A DNA stretch of 64,000 bases from Liolophura sinensis (Eukaryota > Mollusca > Polyplacophora > Chitonida > Chitonidae). The position numbers were made by a program, and so were the translations under genes. The stretch lies in contig NC_088305.1 of the NCBI RefSeq assembly GCF_032854445.1, positions 25,694,628 to 25,758,627 of the forward strand, in the 5' to 3' direction. Positions 20,401 through 35,400 of the stretch are shown piece after piece (positions within the stretch are counted from its first letter, which is position 1; each line of letters begins with the position of its first letter). The notes under the pieces were generated by a model, which saw nothing but the letters and a program-made list of their open reading frames with translations, was not told the DNA's origin and made no database searches.

Positions 20401-23400
20401 ATGTCAAGTGAGGTACGTGTGGGTAACAGAAACAGTGACAGTGTGATCTTATTATCTTTCCTACTCGATCGATATTGCTCCTTCTAAGTATTATAACGAA
20501 GATATACATGTTGTACCATAACTGGCATGCAATAAAAAGAGGAAACTTGCCTAAAAATGCTAATACCAGAGTTTTAAGGCCAAATACAGTTGTCCACGAA
20601 GTAAACTGAAGGTAAGTGGCAAGTTCAACAATCACTGAATTAGTGACATCTTTGTGCTTTGTATGACCCTTCTCTTTCTTCAACGTTGTCCATTGACCAC
20701 CGTTCAAACTGACCACCAATTACAACTCTAGATTTGCTGTCAGCCTGTCTTTTTTATGCCTCTTTTTGGCGGATCCTGTTACAAGCGAGCCGTAAGTCCT
20801 TGTTTTACGCATACAATCAGCCATGTTTGTTTACGTATGAAGTTTACTGTGGGCTATGCCCATGCTCCATTTCCACTGAAATGACAGCACCTCATTTAAA
20901 TATTCTGGCAGGGTTTTTAGTTTTACAAGCGAAAAGCTTGTGACTCTTACTTCTTGAGAAAAATACCCAATTCTCATGTCATTCTGCAATAACACAAAAA
21001 TACCTAATATTTCGGCGATGGTGTCGCTTTAAGACTTGTCTACATAACTGTCTGAGTTACTTACAGACCAATTTCTGTACACTGAGAGTTCTATTGATCT
21101 TAGATTGGTGTTTTGAGATTTTCTTTGGAAGGTAGGATGATTTCCTGCTCCAAAACGTTAAGTCTCAGCCTGATAAGTAATATTTTTTGGTGTCCATTTG
21201 AGTTTATTTTGGGGAAAAATTTTAAGTCATTCACATGTACAGAAACCAGACGATACATGTATCTTATTCATTTGAATACTCATGTTTCCTTGTCTAGCCA
21301 TTTAACACCAGTCATCCATACAAACAACTGACCTGCGATGCGATATCCAGCAGTGGCTTAGGCACCTCCTGATTGGAGCTTTCCAAATTCCTCACCAGGT
21401 GACCAGCAAAATCTTTATCTTTCTCTGTTATTAATGTGTACGCTGTGCCCTTCTCACCTGAAAACATAATTTACAAATATGTGAAAAAATTTACAATGTG
21501 TTTTAATAATTTGAGATGCACCTTTCTTCATACCCTTTGATCTGACGATAAGGCTACAATATAACTATCACAGTGTGTTGTTTACTGCATGAACCTTCCA
21601 TTTTCATGGGAAAATGATTTTTGTTTTCCACACACAGCTCTTCATGTGCATCCTCTACAGTTATATCCCACTGCTAAGTCTATTATGAAATTATTTAGGT
21701 CATGATACTATTTTTCTGTAGAATGAAACGGAACATTATTTTTGTTTTCCGCACACGATTCTTCATATACATCCTCTACAATTATATCACAGTCAATTAT
21801 ATCACTGTCAATTATATCATAGTGAATTATATCACAATCAATTATATACTAGTGCCTGAAATTATGAAATTAGTTTTGAATTATGGTAGGATATTCACAT
21901 CCTTGATGTAATAATACATAATACTGACATTTTCAAATAATTTATGCAAAAATTATACCAATACAAATTCAGAACTGAAGTATCGGTATGTTTTGATGTC
22001 TTTCATTCATATCATTGCATGACTTTGTAATTAATTCAAAAGGCTGACTGCCCACAGAGCCCCTCAGGAGCTTCTCGCACTTACCTGCCCTTCCTGTTCG
22101 GCCTACCCTGTGAGTATGGGTGTCGATGTCTCGCGCCACGTCATAGTTGACAACAGTCCTGATGGAGGGAATGTCCAGACCTCGTGCTGTAGGGGACAGG
22201 AGGTGAGGGGGGTCAGGAGGACAGAAGAGACAAGTCTTAAGGTGGGTATACACTGAGCACTTTGCTGTGATCTGATCCGACCCAGCTGTAGTCTTTTCAT
22301 ATTGGTCTGAGTCGTATGTAGTCGCTGGGAGGTATACACTGGGTAGTGGGGATGTATAAACTAGTAAGTGACATGCCCATTGTCTTTTGCTATGAGGGTC
22401 CGAAAACAATTTCCCGATGATGTTGCGCATGTTCCAATTTTTGTCAACCACTTCCATTTACCAGTAAACAAATATTTTTCTGACTGTACACACGTCTCTT
22501 CACTGCACACGGATTCCTTGGATAATAGGGATATCTAACATTTTGCAGCTTTTGCAGAAATCTGTATTATTCTTAGCTGAAGACACAGTCAGAGACAGCC
22601 ATTAGCCGTGGCTAATGTTGCGCGAACATCAGGGGCTTTTCCACAAGCCTTATCACTCTAAAGCTCAATGAGCTTGTCTTCTTCCTGTGTCGGCCATGTG
22701 ACCTCCATGGACGCTGCCATTTTGGATACCAAACAGTGGTCGCATGACCATGTGCCTAGTTCTGATTGGCTGAATGTTGAAGACTATCACCGAAGTCGTA
22801 GGAGAGGATATACTAGTGGAAAGAACGTCAAAATGCTTGACTGGGCAGAACTTTTGTTTACAAAATATCTAGCACGGCCAGATCACTCACGACTAGACAC
22901 GACTGCAGCCGACTGGACACTAGAAGATTTGTCAGCAACTCAACTGGTCGCATCAAAACCCTCAGAGTATACCTGCCTTCAAACACAATACCTTGAACGA
23001 TGAAATCACCTGTTCGATGTATAATGACAATTACAATTTATAAGGTGTCTGTATTCGTGCTTATGAACTAATCTAGATACAGGCCTACAGTACCACACTG
23101 AGTCTCCAAAACAAGACATTTCTATTTACTTATTTTTTTGCTTATTTATTTGACTAATGTTCATTCCAAAATACTAAAGAACTATTAAATTTAATGTCCA
23201 ATGGCTGTAGTAGGGGTTTAGGAGACCACAGTGAACAGTCACCCTTCACCAAAGGCATAACTAAACAAACTATTGATCACCAAAACTACCATCACATCCC
23301 TTGTGTAAAATTAACTTTCTCCACAGCACAAATGGGCTGTATTTAGCTATGGCTGTCATGTGGTCAACATAATAAATATGTCCACAGGATATAACCCAAC

Positions 23401-26400
23401 TGACACTCCAAAGCAAAAAGTTTTATTGCTATTTTGATGGAGTTTTTTTTTTTGTCTCCATGGTAATTTCTTCAAAATCTCTTTCACCAATGCGGTCGCT
23501 GTGAGTTCAAGTCCAGCTCATGCTGGCGGTCGTACGTGAGAAGGTCTGCCAGCAACCTGCGGATGGTCGTGGGTTTCCCCCGGGCTCTGCCCGGTTTCCA
23601 CCCACCATAATGCTGGCCGCCGTCGTATAAGTGAAATATTCTTGAGTACGGCGTAAAACACCAATCAATCAATCGAATCAAAATCTCTATCATTATGTTT
23701 CTATCTTCTGACCACACCCGGTTATTTATTTATTTCACTGGTGTTTTACGCCTTACTCAAGAATATTTCACTTATACAACGGCGGCCAGCATTATGGTGG
23801 GAGAAAACCGGGCAGCCTGGGGGAAGCCCACAACCATCCACAGGTTACTGGCAGACCTTCCCATGCACAATACACATATTGGTACATGTGCATAAATAAA
23901 ATAAATAAATAAATTACTTCTTCACATATGACTGGTGTTAAACTCTGCATTCCAGAATGTTTTACCTATATTACAGTGTCAGGGTTTATGGGTGGAGGAA
24001 AACAGTGACTTAGTGCTGCAGCATGTGACAATAACAAACACCAAATATAACTTTTTTTCTAGAGAGCTCCAGCATTGCCACCAGACACTCATATTCTAAT
24101 AAATTTTTCAGCTACACATCTGCCGAAACATTTTATGAATAGGTACTTGAATATTTTCTGGGCTAAATTTTCATTCCATGCTTAAGAATAAATTCGTAAT
24201 TGAATTCTTCGAATCTTTACGAATACGTGTCCTGGACTCAAAACATGCGATCTCATTGGTCAGTTAATTAAAAAAGGGTGACCTTGAAGTGCTGTCACAA
24301 TACTCCAATCTGGGGTTTAAACGCTGTACCCAAGAATGTTTCACTTCACACAGGACCACATTCAGTGGCAGGCCATTCAACCTGCTGCGATAAGCGCAAT
24401 GATGGATCTTACCTGCCACATCTGTAGCCACCATAATGCTGACATCTTTCTTCTTGAACGATGTGATGACTTTATTCCTCTCCATCTGGTCCATGTCCCC
24501 GTGTAACAACACCACTGTAAAAACAGGGAGACAAAGCGTTCAAGTTTGCTGGTCATTCAAAATTTCAGGTATATGGGAATTGAAGACATCTGAAGTTTCT
24601 CAAGAACGTCTGAAATGACCTTACCCTGCCTCAAAATTACATTAGCAACCACCACTTCCGATAAAATCAGTTGCTTTTTGTTTTTTAAATTTAAACAAAG
24701 AAGTCTGACATCAGCCAATTGGAGTAAAATTCCCATGCCTGCCATTTGTACATTAATGTTTGTTGTTTGAGATTTATTTACTGATTTCATTGTTGTTTTA
24801 CGTCACAATCACAAATTTTTCACTTATGTGAAGGTCATCAGTTTTTTTTTTTTTTCTGGAGAACACCAGAATTCTCCCCTGCTCCCTTCCTGTACCAAAC
24901 CAAGAAGGTACCAAAACTGCCAATGGCCAGCACAACCCACTATAAACAAGCTAGTCCTAGCTGTCCACTACGTTCTATGGAAATCACTTCTTCAATATAT
25001 GGTTGTGCTTGTAAAACAGGGGTACATGTAGTTAACAAGGACTGCAGCAGAACAGTAAAAAACGGTGTGTTTTTACACAGCTTGGAACAGACTTGCTTAG
25101 CCAGCAAATTGTTCACCTAATCAAGTTAAAATGACAAAGGCACATTATTCCCATTGGTTTGGCAGTTACAGTATTTCAGTAGCGTCACTTGGCCAAGTAA
25201 AACTTTACCTCATATGTGACTGGACAGCATACTTAACATTTCAAATATCTGAACACAACTTCAAGTGGGCTTTTCCATAATAACAGTACACAAAAAGGAA
25301 GCATCAGCAAAACAATAACAGACCTTGAAAATCTCTAGCCCTTAAGTTCGTAGCCAGCTCCTCAGCATTGGCTTTTCTCGTCACGAAAATTAAAACGCTC
25401 CCATCTGAAATAAAGTAGGTCAAGACAAAAGTGATGGTTTTTGTTATTCATTCTGGTGGCTTATTTGAGGTCAGGGACATGAGATTAACACAAGATGATA
25501 CATATTATTAGCATAATAATTCATGCAGTAAGAAAAACCCCCAAACATCAAAAAAAAAAAAAAACAAACAAAAAAACAAAAAAAAAAAAACCAAAGTAAA
25601 AAATATCATGAAGTAAGGTTCATTCAATGGATTAGTCATTTCTTCAATGTGACTAATGTTCTAGCAATATCTGTCTGTGCAATTGTTTATATAAGAGTTA
25701 AACGCATTCAAATGTTACAGGTCTACTCTACTGACCCAAACAATTGCACTAAGTAGCACTCTACAGGTTGACTGACATCTTCACTCACTAAACCTAACAT
25801 TCAGCCAATCACAAACTTACATGACGTGAAGGAGACAAGTCTCTTGATGAGCCAAGTCCATTTTGCTGGCCCGAATGACGGCAGCACTTCCACATGCTGA
25901 GTTACATCCTCATTGGCCTAAGGATAAACAACAACATATAAGTACATTGAGGTGGAAAGTGGCCAATCAAGGTGGGTCAACAACTGGCAACCAATAAATC
26001 TATATCAAAATAAAACGAAGATTAGTATTTTAATGGAACTGAAGCACATTACGCCTCCCTGCGTAACAAATTCTGATAAATTTTGATAATATTTTTGATC
26101 CTGACTTGGATATGTAACAGTTCTATGAAGACTTCTATGAAGATTATCATCTATTCTGATGATAATCTAATTATGATGCAAATACTTTTGATAAGACATC
26201 AACATTGAAGATGTACATGTAGGAATCAAACCAGTCAACTCTGAGAATCTTGTAAAAAAAATCCTCTCATGATTTTATACATAGATCCTCTCATGATCTA
26301 GTAAATAGATCCTCTCATGACCTAGTAAACAGATCCTCTCATGACCTAGTAAACAGATATGTTCATGATCTAGTACACAGATCCTGTCAAGATCTTGTAA

Positions 26401-29400
26401 ATAGATCCTGTCAAGATCTTGTAAATAGATCCTGTCAAGATCTTGTAAATAGATCCTCTCAAGATATTGTAAACAGATCCTCATGATTTTGCAAATAGAT
26501 CCTCTCATGATCTTGTAAAGAGATTACCTCATCTCTTACTGAAGGTTTGTTTTTGCAGTAGTAACTACTTTTCAACTTCGGTCACAAGTTTTCTGCTCCA
26601 CATTCCTTCAATATCTGACTCGTGTGTTCTGTTTGAAAGCGAATAGTCTATCTGCAAATTGAGGATGTGTCGTAATGAAAAGGTAAGATACAATCCGTTT
26701 ATACAAACCCTGGTATTTACTACACATATACACATAGGAAAGCAGTAATAATAAGATTACTGGTAGCATGATTACACAAGACCTCACCTCTCCCAGTTCT
26801 CCCTGAATTATTCTGATTGGATCAGTCAGAATATCTCGCGCAAGCCGTTCTACCCTCTTCCTAAACGTGGCACTAAACAACAGTGCTGAAGAACAAACCA
26901 ACCAAATTAAAAGTGAACATCAAAAACAACTTTCATGGCACTCCACAAGTGAACTCCGCCTGTTTATCAGCTTCACAAGGTAAAAATTTAGCAAAGAAAA
27001 TGTTTGTGAAATGTTTTTGTGATTGTGAACGTAGGATAAGGGGCCTTTTAGTCTGCTTGTTTTCTTCTTTCTGGCACAGGTTTTATAAACAACACCTTGA
27101 CCCACTTTTCTATTTGTATTCTGATTTATCTTGTTAACCTCTGGCATTTTGCATTGTTCATTAACTGTCAATTTAAATCGTCAAAATCAGAAGATCAATG
27201 AACATTTCGTGACAGAAAATGTGTGTGAACAGCAGATTTAATATAGATAACAACTACTGGTGTGCTACCATCTGGGCCATGGAGGCCCCCAAAAAGTTTG
27301 TAAGCTAACCAGGAGGATCTCATGAGTCACACCTGGATCCTCTGCGCAGAAAACAACACTCCTGTGCTATTTTACTACCTGCATGACGTGTACTAAAACA
27401 AACTGGAGTATTTTTACCCAACTGTTGTCAATTCAATATTTATGCTTTGGAATAACATTACTGTTCATGATTAGTGTTACGCACAGAACTACCACTTACC
27501 AGGTTAGTATTATTTGTGGCAGACACCAAAAAGATAAGAATCTGGCTGTGAACTTTTAATATCAGCAACGAAAATGGGAGAGATTGGTAAAAGTCAAGTG
27601 AATTACATTCGCCGACGTCTTCATGGTCTTCAGGACAATTTTTCTCTCATTCTGTGGCGTATACGAGTGGTAATTCCATAATATCTCGCTTTCTGAGTCC
27701 TACTCACAAACCTCTTCATTAAACACTGGCAGCTACTGTTTTTTCGTGCACATGAGGTTGATGTTTAGGTGGTGAAATAAAACAGAACCTCTCAATCTCA
27801 GAGTCAATGTTGTGTCATTTTAACAGCATCGGGCACTTCATTCTTCTACTTAACTCAACAATTAGCTTTCGAAACAACATCATTGTTCACCCCTTTTGCA
27901 TGCAGAGCTGTTTTATAGAATGGAACACTTAAATAACACTGTGATATATTTTCACACGATGTCAAATTCTCAAAAGATGTCCATGTAATGGACGTACAAA
28001 TTTAGCTCAAAATTGTCTCAAAACACACAGGGTCCAAATCGGCAGCAAAACTTAATAGCTACGGTAATTAGCGCGCTTGTAGATGTCAGAAAATGCTCCG
28101 CGAGAGGCACATGTACACTCCTAGTATTTTCCGCGAGAGATTGTATCCTGGTAAGTGGTAGGACTGTAGCACCCAAAAACTTACTTTGTCTGTCTGGTCG
28201 TACATGGTTGGCTATAGACCGGACCTGAGGCTCTGAAAAAAACGTTAAAAAAAAAAACAAAATCCGTGAACAATCCCAATGCTGTGAATGGCTGAGCAAA
28301 TGCTGAACTAAGGTGGTAAAAAATACTTCATTGTGGGGTGTTTGAGTACCCACTCGCTGGAGTGGTCTTTGAGACGCAAATTGCTTCCCTTGATTCAAAT
28401 TTCATGTCATGCTTTACTGACTGAATGAATGATTATGGCTTAAAACACCAGGTTAGCTGACACCAAGGATCGCTTGCACAAAGGGATCGTAAGCCTAAGT
28501 TGTAAATTATAGGATCATGAGCATTGCTTTAGCTTACATTCAATCGACACCCTCTTGCTCAAAGCGACTGTAAGCTACAATAGCTGAACTTACAATCGGG
28601 CTAAAATTAATGTTAAGTACAAATACTTGTCTTTATACTTTATTTATTTATTTATTTATTTGATTGGTGTTTTACGCTGCCCTCTATATACTGTACGTTG
28701 GTACATTTAAATCTGGAGCCTGGTTTGTAATGATGTCCAATGTAATTGGCTCAAAAAGATGTTATAAGCATTTTTTCACATGTTGTTGTTGTCAGCCACT
28801 GAATCAGTACGATGTAGAACTCTTTTGAAAATGAAGGTAAGAAAAGTTTTTGACTGGGACACTGTCCACTTACACATGCCACCTTTATGTGCAAAAACAA
28901 ATCTGACCTTCGATTGCAATTATAACTTCAAAAATGTACATTCCCCTTACAATTATGACTTCTCGGTGCAGGCAGGCCCATATTAATAGAATCCAAAACA
29001 CCTCGACATCTTCAGCAGGTGAAAGCTATAAAGTTACTAGAAGTGCACTATTAGCCAGCTTGTAGCCTGCCACTGGGGACCTTTAGCCTGGTCTGTACTA
29101 GTATTGTGGCTGAGTAATGTAAGGAAGTACTGCTCACCAAAACCCATGTCAAACATGCGGTCTGCCTCGTCAAACACCACAAACGTGACTCGCTTCAAAT
29201 TCACTGTCTTCTTCTTGACCAAGTCAATCAGACGTCCCTGTCAATGCAGAATGCAGCTGGTACAGTAGACATCATGCTTCTACATTTAAGTTAACATGTT
29301 CGGGGAGATTTTCACAAAAAATTTATAAATCGATATTTTTATAACTTTTTTCAGATATGAATTCTTCTTTCTGATACCATAAGGAGGCAAAATTGAACAG

Positions 29401-32400
29401 AAGAGCTATAAAAAAATTATTTAGGAGGTTCTGTAAAACTAATCTGCTGTTAATTTCACATACTTCAAAAGTCGGGTTCCTGAGAAATTTTAAAAGTTAT
29501 ACACCCATTATGTGATGTTCTTCATAAGGAAGTTACAGAAAAATTAATTTTACTATTTTGTGAAAGTGAGCCGAGATCATTTTGTAATGTGTTAGGTAAA
29601 ACAGATATTAACAAGTTGTCACATTAAAGGAATACAGAATTGTTGCTGCTTGGCTGATGTGAGAGGTAGACAAATCCACGATATGCCTAACCTGAGCATC
29701 ATTTTAGGCACGACAGATTTATTTGAGTGTGGCCTTGGCTGAAAGGTTTAACCCTGGCAATCTTATCTCCACTGTCAGCCAATCTGTATCGATTCTTTAT
29801 CCCTTTAAATATCAGGTACTTATATTGAACTGCCTCTCTCTCCAAAGAAGTATGAGGCAAAGGCATTCACAACTGTTTCAAAATTATGTGGTAGCCACTA
29901 AGAGATTTTAGTAGTGTTTTCTTTTTTTGTGAACTAGTCTAACTGACTACTTTGCTGGCTCTTTTCAAAAAGTCTCGGTGTAAATCATTCCTTTTAAAAA
30001 ATGGCAAAGATAATATTTCTCAACATCATCATCATTAAAGTTGTTCACCCTCAACTTGAAAGCTACGCCTCACATTAAACACACTCCTATAGACTCTTCT
30101 GTCAATCAAGCCTTTATAACCACACCCCTGTTTGTGACTCACAGGCGTGGCCACAATGATCTCCGCCCCTTCCTGACAGGCTTTGCTCTGCTCCCACATA
30201 CTCCCTCCTCCATAAGCACAGACCACCTGGATGTTGTACACCTTCCCAAACCGCTTGGCCTCATGGTAAATCTGAAATTATACAAGTCTTATTGATTGAT
30301 TGATTGACTGATTGATGGATGAATTGATTGATTGACGGATAGACTGATACGGCAAGTGACAGTTTTATGGGTGGAGAAAACTAAAGTATAACGTCAAGTA
30401 AACTGCTGATTTTGACACGCATGATAAATGACCTAAAATTCTGTCCCCCAAAACAAATTCCTTTTTAAGAGGCAAATAAAGGTCTCTAACGATTACATTT
30501 GGAGCTGACACTTACATCTCCCCAGAAAGAGATCACTCTACTGTCTAAATAACCCTCAAACACCTTTCTATCATTAGAAATCCCAGAATCAGGCAAAATG
30601 TACAACTTAGTCATGGGCGACATCTAAGGTCATGTACAGTATATGTTCTGTCCATACATGATTTTACATATGGCAGCACAGTTACAGTATTAAGCTGAGG
30701 AAATCTCCCAAATGCGAGGGACAGATTATCACCCATAATGTTAGCTCAATATGTATCCCCAGTGTAACCCAATATGTATCCCCAGTGTATCCCAATATGT
30801 ATTCCCAGGGTGTTCCAATACATATCCCCTGTGTATACCTGGTGCATCCCCGACATATCCAAATATGTATCCCCAGTGTATCCCAATATGTATTCCCAGG
30901 GTGTTCCAATACATATCCCCTGTGTATTCCTGGTGCATCCCAATGTAACCCTGGCATATCCAGATATGTATCCCCGGGGTGTTCCAATAGGTATCACCCA
31001 GTGTGTCCCAATATTTATCCCCCAGTATATCCCTGGTATATCCCAATATGCATCGACAGTGTAACCCAATATGTATTCCCAGGGTGTTCCAATACGTATC
31101 CCCAGTGTATTCCTGGTGCATCCCTGGCGTATCCATACATGTATCTCCCAGGGTGTCCCAATAGGTATCACCCAGTGTGTCCCAATATTTATCCTCCAGT
31201 ATATCCCTGGTGTATCCCAAGATGTATCCACAGTGAGCTTGAATGTGACCACAGCTTTATGAGTGCTGGCATGTACTTTATACATATATTGTCACAAAGA
31301 GGAAATATGAAAGCCATTGGATTCACTAAAAGTTCATGTCCCCTGCTGGGACTGAACCCACACCTGGTGTCCCACAAAGGATGGATTCACCAGAACTGAT
31401 GTCTCACATCCCTTCTCATGACAAGGTGATATAACATTTCATTTGATTGTGTTAAAAGTAACTTTGTCCACATTGACTGAATCTTTGTCATCAATGTGTG
31501 GGATATTGGGATATTGTAGGATTGGTCACATGCTTGTTCTTGATTGACTTTAGAAAAGGTCTATTGATGAAACACAGACATCATCACCATGAGGTCACGC
31601 CCATGTATCTCATTTTGTATAGATAACGCAGATTTTTATATCACTGACTTGAGACTAACCCAGTTATCAGCTTATGAATGTAAGTGTCGATACAGACATT
31701 TGTATACCTTTCGTCAACCAAAATGACGTTAAACCCCAAGCACTCACTCACTCAACCAAAATGGACGTTCCAGGTCAATAATTGCAAGGTCAATTCTCGA
31801 AACAATGTTTGACACAAACCACCAAACATCAGTACAAAATTATAATGGAATTATCTAAAACAGAAGTAGACAAAATTTTTCAACAATGATGGAATGAACC
31901 AAGAAATGAAAATGAATGAAATCATTATCCAAATGATGCATTATGTAATTTATTTTATTTCTTTATTTGATTGGTGTTTTACGCTGTACTCAAGAATGTT
32001 TCACCTATGTGAAGGCGGCCAGCATTATGGTGGGAGGTAACCGGGCAGAGTCTGGGAGAAACCCACGACCATCCGCAGGCAAAGTATGTAGAAGACTGAC
32101 ACCCTAAGAATTGTTAGCAACAACGATGGATGTTGTTGACACTGTCTAGAGAGCTCACCTGTTGTGAGAGCTCCCTGGTGGGGGCCAATATCAACCCTAT
32201 GGGGCCCTCCCCTTCCTCTAACTCCCTCTGCAAACAACAACAACAAAGGTAAATATTACAATACATGAGACTTAAATCTGCACAGTAATTAAACAACTGC
32301 AACATCTTTGAATTTTGCACCCTTGTTTGATTGATTGGTGTTTATTTGCTTAATTATTTGTTAATTTCATTTATTTGATTGTTACTCCATGCCAAACTTT

Positions 32401-35400
32401 AGAACACTTCACTTACACCACGTTAGTAAGTTTTATGAGTGCCCGTAATAAAGCAATTTCATGGAAACAGCACCTAAACCTACAACAACATAATTTAGAT
32501 AATGCTAAAACTTTTAAAATGTAGGGTAATTAATTTGGCTCAGTTCGTCTGAAAAAAGTGATAGAGCAAGTAGTAAACAAAAGAAATATGAAATGTTGTT
32601 CAACCACTTTGCTAGTCATTTTTATTACAAGTCTTCAGTTTTGTGGCTCTAGTGCATAATAATCTTTGTAAAACTCAACAAACTCAGGTCATTTTCTGAT
32701 GGTCTTTTTATAAAAATTCACAATACAACAGGTGTTCAGTATGTTTGCAGATATGTAGCGGGTAGCTATGTACCCAAAAGTAATAGCCAAATGCCGACCT
32801 CCCTATATGGCAGATGGAAACAGGGCGTTCAGAGAATCCCGCCAGTTCGTCTGCTATAGCAGTCAACAAGACAATGGCATCAGAATACAGATAAAAGTTG
32901 TAAAATGTTGTGGTGGTAAAGATGTCTTTGTGGGAAGTTCGTGCACAAAACTGAGGCAGGGTCCTTGATATGCAAATTGTGAACTGCATGTGAAAATCCG
33001 TGAGTAATTCAAATGGTGTGAATGGCCAGGAAATGTTGAGCTATATGGTGGTAAGAAAACTTCATTCTGGGGTGTTTGAGTACCAACTCGCTGAAGTGGT
33101 CTTTGATATGCAAAACGTTTCCCATGACTGGTTATCCGTGTACTAAGGGTGGCCACTGCAGCCCTCTGATTGGCCTTCAATCCATGTGTGATAGCCCAAT
33201 ATACAAGAACTAAAAAACAGCTTAACCTTCCATCTCAGTATGTGCAATTACACACCATACTTCAGACTAGAGAGCTAAACAAGAAGCTTAACCTTCAATC
33301 AGTGAATGAGAATCCATTATACATGTACAGGAGCTAAAAGAAAAAGCTTAACCTTCAATCCATGTAAATTGTGATGCCCATTAAACTGGAGTTTAAAAAA
33401 AGGTCACCAACACCGACACTGAACCCTTTCCCCCTCCACAATACCTCGCCTTACTTTGTACTAAAAACACAGCAGAAAAATGAAACAACACAATAAATAT
33501 GTTGACAGTCTTCATGTATTGAAGAGTTATATCCTTCAGCAGTAACCTACCTGGTCCATGATGTGAACCAGCATTGGCCAGATGAATGCTGCTGTTTTCC
33601 CGCTGCCCGTCTTTGCGATGCCAATGATGTCACGTCCTCCAAGGGCCATGGGAACAGCCTAAACATGGAGAGGAAACATAACAACTTCTTCATAAACATA
33701 CATGCCATTAAAATGACACAGATTTCATGATTTATGCTTTACAAATTTTTTCACAGAATTACTGTCAAGAAAATATTACCTGTGACAATGTGAGCATATT
33801 TTTTTTGTAACTTTCGATACAAGTTATTATTCAATGCAGAGTGCCACAAATGCAGATCTGAACTTTTTGTTTGGGAACAAGATCTAAATCACTTTAGGGT
33901 GAAAAGGGAGATACTTTAAATTTGACTGACATCATACTATAACTTTTGCTAAAGGAGAAGTTCTCCCACTGTCATGCTAGTCTCATGAAAAATTAATGTC
34001 AGGTTGCATGAAGTTCATGTACACTAACCTGGGCTTGTATAGGTGTGGGCTGAGTATAGGAGGACTTCCTCACTGCTGTCAACAAGGCGTCATCAAAACC
34101 AAAGTGAGCAAAACTTGATACTGGCTTAGCTGGCTCAATCCCAGACACCTGAAAAAAGTAATTGGCTGAGTGAATAAATGAGAGGCAGATTGATTGCTGG
34201 GAAGTCTGACTAGACTGTCTTGAGACAAAATTTACTAAAAACTTTTATTAAAAACTAGGTGTACAAATGAACACAACATGGCCAAAACATTTTTAGAAAT
34301 TTTGTGCAATCTTCATGAAACTTACAATTGAAATGGACGGAAACTAAAACGTTGGAACTCTTGGAAAATGTTCCTAGATGTTTATACACAATAGTTTACA
34401 AATTTTCCAACTGTCACAGGCTAGATTTAATGTATAAACCTTTTTTTCTGAGAAACAAGGTGGAGAATTTCAAGCAGATACAAAGAGATAAATTGAAATA
34501 AACTTACTCGCAAGCCCAATGTCCTCCTAAGCTCATCAACTTGAGATTTTGTCAAATTTTTTATTTCTTCATGTTCTGTGTAAAAGTTTTTAACAAAACT
34601 TTCGTATTCTACTTCACTGTGGTCTATGGGAGGTAGTGGGTCTATTATCTGCAAAGAGAAAACAGAAACAATGCATAAGTTGTTAAAGTCATGACAAAGG
34701 TAACGATAATGATAATGCACCATCATATTTTTTACTTGACCTTTTTTTGTCGAGGATTCCAACATTGCCCTCACCTTACTTTTTTCGGGGACGACTGCAT
34801 GCCATTCCATCACCTTGTGTTTCTCAATGATGACAGCATTACCCTCACCTTATTTCTCTCAATGATGATAGCGTTGCCCTCCCTTATTCCTCTCAATGAT
34901 GATAGCGTTGTCCTCACCTTACTGCATGCCATTCCATCACCTTGTGTTTCTCATTGATGATAGCGTTGCCCTCAACTTATTCCTTTCAATAATAGCGTTG
35001 CACTCACCTTATTCCTTTCAATGATGATAGCGTTGCACTCACCTTATTCCTTTCAATGATGACAGCATTGCCCTCACTTTATTTCTCTTAACAATAATTA
35101 CATTTCCATCACCTTGTCTTTCTCAATGATGACAGCGTTGCCCTCACCTCATTTTTCTCAATGATGACAGCGTTGCCCTCACCTTATTTCTCTCAATGAT
35201 GACAGCGTTGCCCTCACTTTATTTCTCTCAATGACGATAGCGTTGCCCTTACCTTATTTCTCTCAATGATGACAACATTGTCCTCACCTTATTTCTCTCA
35301 ATGCTGATCGCGTGGTCCTCACCTTATTTCTCTCAATGCTGATCGCGTGGTCCTCACCTTATTTCTCTCAATGATGACAACGTTGCCCTCACTTTATTTC

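Noticed and set aside
22668-23003. 111-codon frame as a gene
   Set aside because: It lies inside a transposon-like block in a DDX42 intron and shows no known motif.
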